Assembly: GCA_026874595.1 (NCBI GenBank)
Contig: CM049310.1
Location: 67,906,056-67,970,055, forward strand
DNA length: 64,000 bases
Origin: Sipunculus nudus
Lineage: Eukaryota; Annelida; Sipuncula; Golfingiida; Sipunculidae
Direction of reading: 5' to 3'
The notes beneath the pieces were generated by a model. It was not told where the DNA came from and did no database searches. It was given only the letters and a program-made list of their open reading frames with translations. This document shows, in pieces, positions 1 to 13,251 of the stretch. Within the stretch, counting starts at the first letter, position 1, and the number at the start of each line of letters is the position of its first letter. Position numbers and translations under genes: made by a program.

Positions 1-2130
1 AATGTCCAAAATTTTCATATTTTGGCCTTATATTTTAAAATTTAACCCATTGACATACACATTTTTGTCTGTAAATAAGATTGATATTTAATTCAGCATG
101 TTTTATTAGAATATTATGAAAAATACATTGGTCAGTTTTCTAAAATATGTAACTTTTGCTTCCCCCTTAGTTATAATATCATATAAAAACCCACCACAAG
201 TGTCAATTTTCAACTTCATATACTGCAAAAATAAGCACATTGACCCCCAGATTTCATTTCATAATTTTACAAAGTATGTCTTGTAGGTATCATGTGCAAA
301 CTATCTAAGAAATTCCATTGGCAGTTTAAAGTGTCATGTTCCCCCTTAACTTGTCAGTATGCAGGGCTCGAAGAATCAAGTTGTCTGACATCCAAGCCAA
401 GTTAAAAATCTTGTGATCGACAGTGTTTGCTCAGTTCTACGTATGTTTGTTCTAAAAACTATAAAAAAGTGTCCCCCAGCATCAATCACTGACAAGTCTA
501 AGTACTGATATGTACCAGCTTTTGCTTGTGAAACAACATATGGCTTTAAGTTTTTAACTTTTCTTGGATGATGGGGGACTTTCAAAATCAGTCAGATTCT
601 TATGTTGGCTCTCTTGTCTTGAAAGAGACATTCTCGGTATATTTCCAAAGATACTGGCAAAACATGCCATATGAAATGATTACGGAAGTACCTTAAAAGT
701 CATTGTAGAAGTCGCATCCTTACTATACTGTAAGTGACACCCTGACTTTAAGGATCCCCCTGGGGAATAGTCATTAAAGTTTAATTTAAGGAAAAGTCCC
801 ATAACATAAGTCGCACCCAGACTGGCGTCCCAACCACCTGATACCTATGGATTTTAAGAATCATTTCCTGCGGTGCAAGAATACATTACAACCAAGGTCA
901 CCGTAGTACTAACATGGTTTATAAACTAGATAAACCATTTAAACATAAAAATTAATGAAACAGTTTTAATACAGTGCTTATATATAAGGAATAACAACAG
1001 AATCATTACATTAAGAGTCAGGGTTCAATTGTCAGATAAAATTTGTACAGTTCTTTTGAGTTGGATAACATTTTGTGCTGTGAAACAAGTCCTTATTGCT
1101 TTTTCTTATAAGGTTAAGTAATATTAGATATACTAATATCAAGTTAAATGACTGTATGAATAAATTAATGATTCTGAAGCAAAATAGTATCACAATTGAG
1201 CACCTGTTTATATGCTTGATGATCGTCAAAAGTAGAGTGAATTCATTAGACTATGTTTGGTTTGCAAAAGCGTGACAAGTCCCAATCCGCTGCATTGGGC
1301 ATATCTTGAACTGACTTAAGACAACTGAAGGATGGAAAGAATACTTTAGTTTGAATTTATTCACCTAATTTCTTATGTGGGCTCTAAAGCTGGATTAAGT
1401 AACCCTTGCATTAATTGTTACAATTGTCCATCAAGGTGCGGCGCATGCGTGGTATTACTGAAAGGACTGAAATATGTCTGTCAACAAGGGGATAATGAAC
1501 GCATTATTGACCTGTCGGTTAAAAGAAAAATTTACACCATTGAAATTGCTGGTTTTATATTTACTGAGACTAATGATTTTTATTCTGTGTCCAGTTTCCA
1601 TCGTTATAAGTGATTATGTTCAAATGGCTTAATTGCCTGGCAACCTCAGCCATGCTGAACCAGATCTGTCATGACATCAAACAATGTTGGTTCCTGTGAA
1701 ATTTATATATGTATTTGGCCTGTTCCAGGAAAAAAATATATGCCTGTATGCTGTTTCTTCATTAAAAAATTTAACGAATATGCCAACCCCCAATATGGTA
1801 ATGCATGTGTGCTGCCATTTTGTTGATGGGGAATATGATCGTTACAAAGAGACACGGGTAAAACACGAAGCAGATGGTATTGTTATCCAAAACACTTGAA
1901 AGCCACGAGATGGTGACGGTGACCTGATGGTTCTTTAATATGGAAGTTTACAACTATTGATATCACGGAAGGCTTAGATGACCTGGGGTTGTAAAGTTCA
2001 TAGCATGGGTGACCCAGGATTTAACTTCTGCTGCAGGGCTTCAAAGGACAGCTGGTAGCCAGTGATCAACTGCACAGGCGACAACGTGGTGTAAATTTGA
2101 ATATATCACAACTTTACATCTAAAATTGGC
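1..2130. other. AT-rich non-coding DNA, nothing recognised
   Basis: I see no protein domain, RNA gene, terminal inverted repeat or tandem array here. The short open frames are scattered and show no family motif. It lies upstream of the visible SRA-gene exons, so it is probably intron of that gene, but no earlier SRA exon (the part that should contain the YEDD and YTG motifs) was found in it. Confidence 0.5.
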
Positions 2131-3015
2131 TATGTAACGACAAGTTTTTAGCGAACCTATGAGCTTATAGATCGTCCGTCATCTGTACGTTAACCTATAC
2201 TATCTAAAAAAAAACAGGAGCTAGCATCACATATTTTATGCAAAAAATTAGCCATCTGAAAAACTCTATTGGATTTTGCTTATTTTTTGGCTAACTTCGT
2301 TTCTTATATTTTATAGAGAAAAACCTAAAAAACCTTTAAAAATCTTCTACTCTGAAACAGTCCAGCCAAATTGTTCAATATTTTACAGGAATGATTCCAG
2401 GGGCAAGATTGTTCAAATGGTGTGCATTGTTGAATTTTGGCTGAGTTTGAAATTTGAACATAGTCATTCGGCCAAGTAAGCATACTGACATAGCAATCTC
2501 TGAAATTACTTGAGCTAGCATCATCAAGTATTGTGCCAATGTTGGTCACATGACTCATATTTGAAATTGCAGATTTAGTGGTGCCACCCTCATTGACCTG
2601 TATTTTATGGGCAAAAACCTAATTATTTTAGCCTCTTTCAGCTTAAAAAAGTTATGATGAAACTTTCAAGTTGAATCTTTCAATTTACACAAGAATTATC
2701 CTAGGACATGATTCTTTCAATCATATAAGAATAGATTGAGTTTGTTGATTTTTGGTAGAGTAGTTAAAAGCTTAAGTTGGTCTTATGACCATAATTAAGT
2801 CTATTTCAAACTGAGGACTGCAGTAGTCTTCTTCTACAATATTGTTGTTTCAATTATAAATTCTGTAACATTGCACAAAAATTATTCTTGAATGGCCTTT
2901 GTTCAAGTTTACTTGAATGATTTTTGGCAGAATTATTGGACCTTTAGCAATGAAAGGACTTTATTATTCTAGAAATTTTGATAAAAAGTCTTATGAATAT
3001 GTCAGCTTGAAAAAA
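2131..3015 (+). repeat. R6-family interspersed repeat
   Basis: It begins near 'agcgaacctatgagct', followed by a GTCCGTC stretch, GTACGTTAACC and then 'caggagctagcatcac'. The same order of motifs occurs at 51983-52212 and 56755-57800, which identifies a dispersed family. The body holds repeated phrases such as 'ccaatgttggtcacatga' near 2535, seen again near 57210. There is no coding capacity. This copy is diverged from the other two. Confidence 0.6.
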
Positions 3016-3035
3016 AAGTATTTTAGCCAGTCTTT

Positions 3036-3720
3036 CAGTATGTGTTAACAGATTTACCAACAGGCCAAGCTTGTGTCTGTATCTATAAATATTTGAGAAA
3101 CTGCCAACTGTTTCAGATTTGGCAACAGGTCAAGAGTTCATTTAGTGCAGCCAAATATAGGTCAAGAGATCAATCAGTGCAGCCAGGCACAAGGCATGTG
3201 ATCACCTCATGGGTGTCATGTGAACACCTCATGGGCACTATGTGATTACTTCATAGGTAACATGTGACCACCTCATGAGTATCATGTGATTACCATGAGT
3301 GTCATGCCCGTCGGGGCTGCATGTGGAGCCAACCTGTGAGCTAATTATAAATTAAAAATCTTATGGATATGTCAGCTTGAAATAAAGCATTGTAGCCAAA
3401 GTCTTTCAGTGTGTGTAAACAGATTTACCGACAGGCCAAGAGTGTGTCTATATCTATTAATAGCTTGGCAGACTGCCAACTATTTCAGATTTGGCAACAG
3501 GCCAAAGGTCAGTCTGGATCTATTGATAGCTTGGCAACAGGTCAAGAATTCACTCAGTGCAGCAAGGTGCAGGTCAAGAGTTCACTCAGTGAGGCCAGGT
3601 GCAGGTCAAGAGTTCACCCAGTGCAGTAACTGCAGAGAGCAATTCCTTCGGCTTCGCTTGGGGCAACTGCCTTTCTCACCTAAGCCTGGTCAGCTCAGTG
3701 CACCTGACTGAAGGGAAGAA
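3036..3720 (+). repeat. Tandem minisatellite region
   Basis: Two copies of a block containing 'tttaccaacaggccaa', 'cagatttggcaacaggtca' and 'agtgcagcca' lie at about 3050-3190 and 3420-3640. Between them, at 3195-3310, is a short tandem of about 25 bp built on 'catgtgatcacctcatggg'. The open frames through the block are by-products of repeat units and have no family resemblance. Confidence 0.6.
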
Positions 3721-3793
3721 AATTTGATGTATTGGCCTAATATTTTGTCTTGCCATGCATCTTTGATGGCTTCTCATATACAAGACAGTTTTT

Positions 3794-5516
3794 AGCTCAG
3801 CTGACTATAAGTTATCTGAGCTATAGCTGACTATAAGTTATCTGAGCTATAGTCGTGGTCCATTGTCCGTCGTCCATCCGTCCGTCGTGCCGTCCGGATG
3901 TCCGTCCATAAGACTGGCACGTTTCGACACCATTGGACCTACGAATCTGAAATTTGGCATACAGTTAGATGTCCCCAAAATCTCCTACCATGCCGAAAAA
4001 TGGGCCAATAGGACTTCGTTCCTTGAGATATTAAGGAAAAACCACAATTTTTTATTAGCTCAGCTGAGTATAAGTCATCTGAGCTATAGTCGTGGTCCTT
4101 TGTCTGTCGTCCGTCCGGCAGGCCAGCTGTCCGGCCGTCCGGCCATCCGGCCGTTAACAGGGCACGTTTTAAAACCGTTGGACCTACGAATCCAAAATTC
4201 TGCATACCAATAGATGTCCCCAAAATCTCCTACCATACCAAAAATTGGGTCATTAGGACTTTGTTCCTTCGAGATATTAAGGAAAAACCTCCGTTTTCCA
4301 TAAAAAAGCCATTGTTACACTTCAAAGCTGCCTAATATCAGAACCACTGATCTGTTTTTGATCATATTTAGTATTCATATTTTTCCATACATTTTCTGTG
4401 CACATACCAAAAATTAGTTTAGTATTGGGTATTATTTTGAAGTTATGGGCCCAAATATAATGCAGTTTCTTAAAAATCAGGAAATATATTTGCTCACTTA
4501 ACATGAGAATTGCTGAGGCTGGAGACTTTTTTTCAGGAATATAACTTTATTTAATCAAGATTCAATTATTTACCCAAAATTAGATCTGAATTTTGCAAAT
4601 TTTTCAAGTTATTAGCATAAATAAAAAATCAGTACCTTAAATTTTGTCCAACTTTGGCAATGGCACGTTTTTCCCTGTAAGCACTGTTGATTTAATTTTC
4701 ACAGCATATATACATAAGGATTTAATCTTTTAAAATCTGAAATTTCAAAGGAATTGTCACTACTAGCAGGCTTCCCCTCTGCCCTGCACTCCCACCCCCC
4801 AGCTGGTGCATAAACTAGATGAATGTTATAATTTTCTGTATTTTATTTTATTTTTGGCTATGCTACATTTTAGATTTTGCATTGTACCACCAGGGTTACA
4901 ATGATTAAAGTGCACATTTAATTGTGTCCACAAAGTGATGTATTGCTATGAAAGTGTAGATGTTCATCAGAGTGCTCATTAAAGATTTTAATTTGTTTGA
5001 CTTATAACTCATGGTTGTATCAGTTGTTACATGATACTGGCTAAATAAACAAAATTTATATTGCTGATCCTTTATTTCAGTTCATAAAATTAAACATTCC
5101 CAACTCCAGTTTGCTCCTGGTATAATATATTGGGTGTTTTGATCCTTGGATTAATTTTAACAAATGTATTAGTTTCATAGTTGAGAATACTTTTCTTTTT
5201 TTTCCTGATACCGTTTAAAAAAATAAAAATATTTAAATTTTTCCTGTTAGTGCTGAGGATTAAATTTTCACAGCATGTACACATTAGCATTTCATCTGTT
5301 AAAATCTGAAATTTGAAACTAATTGATAAAAAAACTGTAGATTTTCCAGGTACCAAGTCTTCATTGTTTACATCAGGTCAGTATAAATGCAGTGTACTGG
5401 GCAGTTACATAACACCTTCAGGTCTGACCTACTGCCACTGTGAGTGTCTGGGGCAAGCTGGGTCAGGCAGTAATTACCAGAGAGCCTCACTTTCTCTCTC
5501 TCTCTGGCAGTCTAGG

Positions 5517-5566
<50 letters not shown>

Positions 5567-6942
5567 CCTAATTGCCTCCCTTCCTCCCTCCATCCCATTC
5601 TGTTGACAGGTACTTTAAACTAGATACATTAGCTAGAAATGTTGATGCAATTTAGAAATGTGAATCAACTAAAATATTCACAATCACATGTATGTTATAC
5701 TGTAAATTTATAGTAACATTTGGAAACTTGGATTAAAATTATGTAATGAAAAAAAGGAATAAATACAAATATTGTTATTTTTTTCTTGGCTCAGTAGAAT
5801 GGGGAAAAAAATTATTTGCTTTGTTTCTCCATCTTTCTGTCTGTTTTAAATATTTAATGTTCATGAATAAACTTTTTTTATAAGCATTGTTGAATTAAAT
5901 TTCATATCCTGTATGTATATGCAAGGGTGTTGTAACTCTCACCATCCCCTTCTTCATCCCACTGAGGCTTTGCTCCTAGGCACTGTGAACAATAGTTCTA
6001 TGGCTATAGCATAAAATTTAATAATTAAAGAAAATATCTACAGAGAGACAGAGGCATTGTAACTCTGATCATAACACAACACAACACCCCCCCCCCCATC
6101 AAGTCATTGCACCTGTGGAATGGGGATGTTATGGCAACTGTATACATATCATAAAATTGATAAAAAAGGTTTACCAAATAAATTGGATCTCATCAGACAA
6201 ATGTGTAAACTGTTGAACTGTCAACAGCTTATCAAAAAGGTAAACCAATCGAAAGGCATGGTCAGGTCTCAAATATTATTTGCAACATTTTCTTCAATCA
6301 TATAAACCAACCATGGCCCAGATTACCTCTTCCTCTCAAACATTATCTACATTTCATCATATTTTTAAGATTTTAACCTTCCAGGTGGTTCAGTACTGTT
6401 GACCATTTGTCCATAGGTACCTATGTACATGCCAGAAATTATGTCAATATTGTGTAATATGTAGACGTGAGGGGCATCAAAATAATGCACCTTGTCAAGA
6501 CCGATCTTGTCAAGATATTATGTCATACAGTCACAAATTCATAAATCCCCTCATCAGCATAGTTAATCATAACCTTGTATCTGTCAAATTGAACTCTTGC
6601 AGTTTTCCATACACTATAGATCCTTCAACAAATAGCCTTATCATCATTATACCACTGCTTAGCATACTGTCATTGCATTCATATTTGCTCAAATAAATTG
6701 CTTTTTCCGACCCCTCCCAAATAAATAAAAAATAAACCACTATATTTTATTCCGTATTAATGCATCAGTCAGGTTATTTCATATATCATTTACTCACATA
6801 TTACATTATATTCCTTTATAAAAGCCCAACATGACCATGATATTCTAAGCTTTATCTACTCAATATAGTATCACAATGGTGATACATTTATAGTCCAATC
6901 ATGATCAGCTGAGCGCCGTGACCCATGGGTCCCTTGTTTTAA
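3794..6942 (+). repeat. R1-family elements, two nested or tandem 5' ends
   Basis: The R1 head is a near-perfect hairpin, AGCTCAGCTGACT facing AGTCATCTGAGCT, followed by GTCCGTCC and 'ggcacgttt'. It occurs at 3794 (arm partly duplicated) and again at 4057, so one copy interrupts or abuts another. The body includes 'agatgtccccaaaatctcc' and 'cctaatatcagaaccactg'. The block ends at 6907-6942 with TCAGCTGAGC followed by 'gtgacccatgggtcccttg', the 3' terminus of the family. Internal duplications (4690 versus 5258) show that it is composite. Confidence 0.65.
5480..5575 (+). repeat. CT dinucleotide microsatellite
   Basis: A nearly pure run of CT repeats sits inside the R1-derived block. It produces a Leu/Ser-rich open frame, which I do not consider coding. 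Confidence 0.95.
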
Positions 6943-7059
6943 TAATCATTTCAGTTATATTTCATTTTAAAAATCATACGATTCTCTTATTATTTTTAAT
7001 AAAAATTATATCTGGGACAATATTTGTAATTTTTTTTAATAAATAGTTAAACTCTTATA

Positions 7060-8636
7060 TTATATGTTCTGCTTATAAGTTATATGGCCAAGTCAAAATC
7101 TGTGTGACAATAGTACTCCATTTGTTAATAAAATAAATGAAATTAATCCTCTTCCCTGTCTCCAAAGGTACTATCAAAATCATACATAAGTTAAACAACA
7201 ACAACTCATAATACAGCTTATACTTATTACCACACAAAACCAGCATGTGCCTCATTTCTAAATCATATTTTTTTATCATATATAACAGCTGAGCACCATG
7301 ACCCATAGGTCCCTTGTTCCTCATATTTACCATAAATATTACTCTATATAGTTCCTATATACATGCCAGAAAAAAGGTCTGTATTATATAATTTAAAAAG
7401 TTATGGGCTCAAACATAATGCATTTTGTAAAAAATCAGAAAAGATATTTGAACACTTAACACAAAACATGTTAAAGCTAAGGACTTTTTTCCAGTAATAT
7501 AACTTAAATTAATCAAATTTAAATTGTATACCCAAAATTAGATCAAAATCTTTTAAATTTTTTAAAATATTAGCAAAAATAAAAATTGGTACCTTAAATT
7601 TTGCCCAACTTTGGCCACGGCACGTTTTTTTCCTGTAAGTACTGTGGATTTAATTTTCACAGCATGTGCACATAAGGATTTAATCTGTTAAAATCTGAAA
7701 TTTGAAAATAAAAACTTCAAAATTAGGCTAGTAATTGAATTTATTTTGGAGGCTCTTGTTGTATTCCCTTATATTGTCAAGCAGTCCACTTTGGTGACTG
7801 TAGGTCATTCAGTGCAGCTCTATCCACTGAGTTCAGCTTGATCAGGCTGTCTGCAGTAAATACCATACCACAGGGAGCCTTTTTCTCTAGCAACCCCACC
7901 CCCCCCCCCTCACCCACCCCACCCCCATTCTGTTTACAGACCTGTACTATGAACTAGATGAATCTTAAAATTAATTTTTTTTTTCAGCAACGAGCAGTAA
8001 CAATGGAGAACCCTCCCGCCACCCACCCCTTCAATACACAGGACTAATAAACAAGATGAATCTTATAATTTTAATGTTAAATACATTTTTTTATGAGACT
8101 TGGACAATTTTGATTGTTTTAAAGAAAAAAAGTCAGGAATTTAATCCTAATATTCAAATGTGATAAAATATTAGGATCTAATGTAAGTGCTAACTGACAA
8201 GATTTAAGAAGATATAAATACTTTGTAGCATTTCATTCATATCTCTTAAAGTTGGCAGGGCCTAGGTGTGAATAACACTGTTAACTTAGTATTAAAATTA
8301 GGAATATTGGTCAAACTTTGTGGGATCAATTTTTAACTCATATGGCCTTATATATAACTTTTGAAAACTTAATTACCTTCACACATTATTTGTTTATGAA
8401 ATGTTACTTTTATATAACACTTACCGTAGGCCTATTTGTTCCCTTGGTGCATCACTAAATGGTTTAGCTCATGTCCATTATTCTAAAATTTACAGAGTTT
8501 CATTTTAGCAGGGCCATTTTCTCATAGCTTTTCTAATGATAATATACACGAAAAACCAAAAGAAATAAAAATATTTTGCAGTTACTAATATTTTCCAAAA
8601 TTCAGCTGAGCGATGTGACCCATGGGTCCCTTGTTG
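7060..8636 (+). repeat. R1-family 3' halves, two copies
   Basis: The first piece (7060-7318) ends in 'cagctgagcaccatgaccc' and is repeated almost unchanged at 29335-29594. The second (7322-8636) starts mid-element and includes 'taataaacaagatgaatct', shared with 51430 and 56205. It ends in TCAGCTGAGCGATGTGACCC. Both are 5'-truncated copies of the family whose head is at 4057. No coding content is seen. Confidence 0.6.
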
Positions 8637-8640
8637 TCAC

Positions 8641-9128
8641 CTACAATGACTTTTGCCCAGTGTATGTACCTGCTTATTTCTCAGGAGGGATTTGATATAT
8701 CAGCCTGAAATTTTGCATATTTATACATATTGGATAGCTTATTCAGAAACAAGACTGGTGGTGCCACCTACAATCATTATTGTGTTGCTAGTATTTCAGC
8801 AGTGATGTTTTTCCCGCCAAGTCCTCTTCTGTGTCTACGATGAAAAATATGCTAACTGGACTAGAAGTGTGAAACACCAGAATGAGGCGGAAGTCAGCAA
8901 TAATAGGTCCACTGAGGGAAAATTTTTGTAGGTTTGCTCTGACGTAAAAACTCCTGACGGAGAAAATTCTACTTAATTCAGGAAAGCTCACATAAGTGAG
9001 CACATAACAAAACCACCATTCATGGGGAGGGAATGGGGGGGGGGGGGGTTAGACTAAAGTGAACACTTGTTACTTATTAAGTGCTCCCTGTCCCTGGAGG
9101 TGTTATATCATATCTGTTCTGATTCCAG
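8641..9128 (+). other. Intronic DNA upstream of SRA exon
   Basis: The stretch holds a poly-G run at about 9038-9049 and a plausible 3' splice site ending 'ctgattccag' at 9128. Nothing else was recognised. Confidence 0.5.
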
Positions 9129-9166
9129 GAGGAAGAGACTTGAAAGGAACCAAAGCAAATCCAAAG
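9129..9166 (+). CDS. SRA-domain protein, 38-nt internal exon
   Basis: The exon is preceded by 'ctgattccag' and followed by GTTAGT. After two bases that complete a Gly codon it encodes GRDLKGTKANPK, and with that Gly it gives the GGRDL motif that follows YTG in SRA domains of the UHRF1 type. It begins in phase 1 and ends in phase 0, which fits the next exon at 30156 exactly. In UHRF1 this stretch continues as the 'NKR finger' that reaches into hemimethylated DNA. By my alignment the N and R are replaced here by T and A. The residues expected to form the 5-methylcytosine pocket lie in the preceding exon, which I did not find in the window. The exon is too short to identify alone; the call rests on its match in phase and sequence to the exons that follow. 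Confidence 0.75.
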
Positions 9167-9366
9167 GTTAGTAACTTTGCTGAAGCAGAAAATGATATCT
9201 GTCTGATACTGAAGTTGTTTGATGTGTCCTGATGTATCCTCCTATCAAGTGTGATGATGCATCTGTCCGTCAAGGAAAAGAACTCAGCCTGGCAGGTTTA
9301 AGGTGTAGTCACTTTAATATAATGCTTGCCTATATTCTGTTCCATCACCTCATGTCCAACTGTTTT

Positions 9367-9840
9367 AGCTCAGCTGACTTACATGTAAGTCATTTGAGCT
9401 ACTGTCATGGTCCTTTGTCCATCATCCAGACACATGTTAACAAGGCACGTTTCGAAATCATAAGACCTACAAATCCAAAATTTTACATAGAGTTAAAATC
9501 TCCTATATAATTTTGGGATTAAAGGTCAAGGTCACATGTCACTTTTGTTCATGAAAACGTCTGGTTTAAGTTTTTTTGTTGGGCTTATTGCTCCATAGCT
9601 AATGAAGATATTTCTGTTAAACTTATACTGATGTTCTATGACATTGTCCATACATAAACTAGGTTGACTTTCACTGTACATGGTGGGTTTAAAATTTTGT
9701 GGTTTTGACATGAACCTCTATTCAAGTGGTTAAAAAATGTGTGGATCAATCATTTCTAGTTATGTCTTTTATCAAAAATAAGACTTTACTGACCTGAAGC
9801 TAGCCAAAGATCATTATTTTTATATAAGAAATGCATTTAA
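9367..9840 (+). repeat. R1-family 5' fragment
   Basis: It carries the hairpin head AGCTCAGCTGACTTACATG with its partner arm, then 'ggcacgtttcgaaatcat' and 'gacctacaaatccaaaatt'. It departs from the R1 consensus after about 9510. It is non-coding. Confidence 0.6.
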
Positions 9841-9941
9841 TATATATATCTTTATTCATACCACAAAAGAATACATTGATTGTATACAATGAAAAACAAA
9901 CAAACAAACAAGTGCAAATCAAAATAACAATATAGGACCAT

Positions 9942-12900
9942 TCAGTCTAAAGACATCACCTGAACAGTAGACAACACATTAATCAGCACGTTCACTTCCT
10001 CAGTTGTTAAGTGTGACGTACTTAATCCGTCTTTACAGTCAGTTAATTCAGATATTAAATCTATGTTAACAGACCTTGGTACCTTTTGATAGTGACTCTT
10101 TAAGGTATTAAGATTGCCAGTGTCACCCCACATTCCATATTTATCCATCTCACTTTCAAGAATCTTAGATTGTTTCGAAGTACACTAACAGATGTATACT
10201 TAGCTCTTTTAGCTAAGAACTGTACAATATTATTTTCAACAGTATACATAGTGCATAAAAATGTGATAAAGCGTGCAATGAATATATTTATCAGGGAAGA
10301 AGACCCTGCAAGACCCTGAACTGTTCTCCTGTGTTAGTTATATGGCAAATGCCAAATATGAAGCAAAGCCTTGTTATAAGATGTACATAATTTTTCTGTT
10401 GATTTATGCTGTAATATCCAGGACTGACAGCCATAGAATGAACAACTAAAGCAATGAAATAACTTATTTATAACCCTCGTTGACAGACATCCAAAGTTAG
10501 ACATTAGAACATTAAAGCTTGAGATAAATTTGCCCCTTGTATTCATTATATCATGATGAACTGATAAGTCTGAGCTTACCATATTTCCTAGGTACTGCAC
10601 AGATTCCTCCCATTCTATCTGAACACCATTTTAGCATACGTTTTCTGGTTTTACTGCTGAACCCTTTTTGAACAGAACACATTTTGTTTTCTTTTGATTG
10701 AAAACCATATCAAATTCTATTGCAAAACGTTCACATTTTAACATTTCCTGAAGGCCTCACCTACTGGGGCTTAACAGTGTGAGATCATCAGCATAGCCTA
10801 ATGCTCCTACATAATGGCCACCAACATAACATCCAATACCTTTATTTCTAAGCCAATTCAGTAATTCATCCATAAATATAGTAAACAGAATAGGAGACAA
10901 GACTCCTCCTTGCCGCACACCATTACTGGCTCCAAACTCTTCGGATTCAACTCCACCCCATTTAGTCTTGATAACAGGTTTCCTTAACATATCAATTCGA
11001 ACCCGAATGATAGCAGGCTGAACATTATGTTCCAGTAACATTCCAAACAACTTAGGAATATTAACTTTGTCAAATGCACGAGATGCATCAACAAAACAAG
11101 AATACACTGGTGAACCATTCCATACGTAATGTCCAACTGTTTCCTTTCGAACCATTGTACACATATTAGTTGAGTGGCCCTTTTTAAATGCAAACTGTAA
11201 TGAGGAGGTACTGAGTTTATTTCCAGTCCTATTGATGATTATAATGTCGAGCAACTTACTCAAACAACTAGCTAAAGAGATACCCCTATAATTGTCACTA
11301 CACGTGTGATCACCCTTATGATCTTTAGGTATGGGTACAATTACATATGTATTCATATCTTTGGGAACATGTCCATGGGAGATCATAAATTGAAACAGAA
11401 TTGACAGATATATAAACAGACGATCAGGGCCCTGAATTATATGGTCAGACTGTAAAATATTTCTGCCATCAGATTTTCCCCTCTTTAAATGCTTAACTGC
11501 CTTATCACATCTGAGACATCTACACAAAATTTATCATTCATATGTATCCTTCGCATTGTCACATTCTAATTCATTAAGATCATCTGCATTGTCATGGAGA
11601 CTATTATACAAATCCTCATATTTTTTCCCAAAATGATTGGCAAACTCAGTGCATGAACATTTATTGTCAACAACCTTAGTCTGCACAGCACCACCTGATC
11701 TAATTTTCCTAATCTCCGCCAACAGGTCTTGATCACAACTGTTAAAGCATATCTGCCATTCCTCATTTCGTTTACACTGCTTCACTGCCCGATGATAGTG
11801 GGCTCGAGTTCTATGTCTTGTTGTGGCTACATGTCCAACGGTTGGATGCTCATTTTGGATCCACAGCCAATGCCAGAAAAGTGCTTGTTCTTTGAAAGGC
11901 TTAACATGCTCCGACCAGTATGGTATATGCTAAAATTTACACCTAAGTGTTTAAGTAAAGGGTAGACACTGATTACTTACACTGACACAGCTATTCACAA
12001 TATCTGCATGTAAAACATCAATACTTTTCTTATGGTCAGATAATGGGCACTCAATATCCATACATGTCAAAAGATTACTAGCTATGCAAATGTCCTTAAG
12101 TTTCAGATCTCAAGCATTGTTATATTCTATGATCTCATTCTCAGTTGTGTTAACCCAATCAATTTGTGTTTTCTTGAAAGTCATCACATTATTCACCATG
12201 TAATACTGATCTGCATCAATATTAAGTTTAAAAAATACAGGACTATGACTAGAAGCGTTCAATGGAACATCTATAATTCCAACATGTGAGATAGATTTGT
12301 AAATATTACAGGAACATATAAAGTGATCAATAGTATATGTACCCACTCCCTCACAATTCATATAAGTATGATCTAGCACAGCATCTGGACTGTCCCAAGC
12401 AAAATATAGTTGATGGGTGCTGCAAAAACTGTTTAAGTACCTTGTGTGAGCATAAGATCTACTTAGATCAACATTACAATCTCCACCAATGATAACAGCA
12501 TTTGCATCATGTGTTTCTAAAATATGCTGAAGCTCACTCAAAGTATCAATAAATTCCTGATCAACTGTTTGTGATAGATTGTCACACGGCAAATATATAC
12601 AAATTAATATGACATTAAAAACATCTTATAGTTGTGAAGATATAGCACACAGACGATTTGACTTAACATTTACAGAATGAACACGGCCTGAGAGCGACTG
12701 GTCCCATAGAATGGCCACTCCACAGTATGGGCGACCACACATTTTATCCTTTGAGCTGTCCATACCTGTCTGAGCATTAAACATATAATCCTTATGAATA
12801 GTGGCTTTAATGGCTCTCGTTCACCAAGCAACCAGGTCTCTTGTACAAATATAAAATCAACATGGTTTGTTTCAATAAGGTTCCCTATATATGACCTTTT

Positions 12901-12972
12901 TGTATCATTGATAACACCCGTAGGGTTTTATGTTATACAACTGAGGTTTGTAGGAGTTGTCAGTGCCACCAT
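9942..12972 (-). pseudogene. LINE ORF2: endonuclease plus reverse transcriptase, broken
   Basis: The ATG candidate at 12972 starts MVALTTPTNLSC and soon meets a stop. The endonuclease part has a FVQETWLL motif, GRPYCGVAILW, IIGGDCN, YTIDHF and SSHSPV, where the family normally has SDH, so that Asp is changed. A stop interrupts it near 12628 and a frameshift near 12815. The reverse transcriptase (256 codons, 11527-10757) is uninterrupted: it has DNYRGISL, the motif A block DASRAFD, the motif B block GVRQGGVLSP and the catalytic YADD. The tail (QYLGNMVSSDLSVHHDI at about 10600, then GCQSWIL and the end near 9942) is the usual LINE C-terminal region, in more than one frame. ORF2 would be about 1000 residues. 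Confidence 0.9.
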
Positions 12973-13251
12973 GATCAATGCAGATTATGTTATACCACTA
13001 TTGCTATTGTCACGCCTTGTAAAACATTTTCTATACCCAGTACCCTCTGGCAAAAAATCTGCATCTATTACCTTATCTATATCATTTACCCTTATCTGCA
13101 CCTTGTATGACTTCATCATAGATTCATCATGAGTTTACAAATATGTCTACAGTTCTTGGGCCAACTTTAATTGAGTCATGTATTTATTTCCCCAGCTACT
13201 GTAAGTTTATTTCCCTGTCATCGCTTTTCCTGCCTCTGGAACTGAAACGCA

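Noticed and set aside
1377-1613. Cys-rich 78-codon frame (CINCYNCPSRCGAC) as a small secreted protein
   Set aside because: No signal peptide, no splice context and no regular cysteine framework; likely chance.
5313-5606. 97-codon Ser/Leu-rich frame
   Set aside because: Most of it is translation of the CT microsatellite.
1-9128. Upstream SRA exon with YEDD and YTG motifs
   Set aside because: I looked for it on the plus strand and did not find it; it is probably outside the window or missed by eye.
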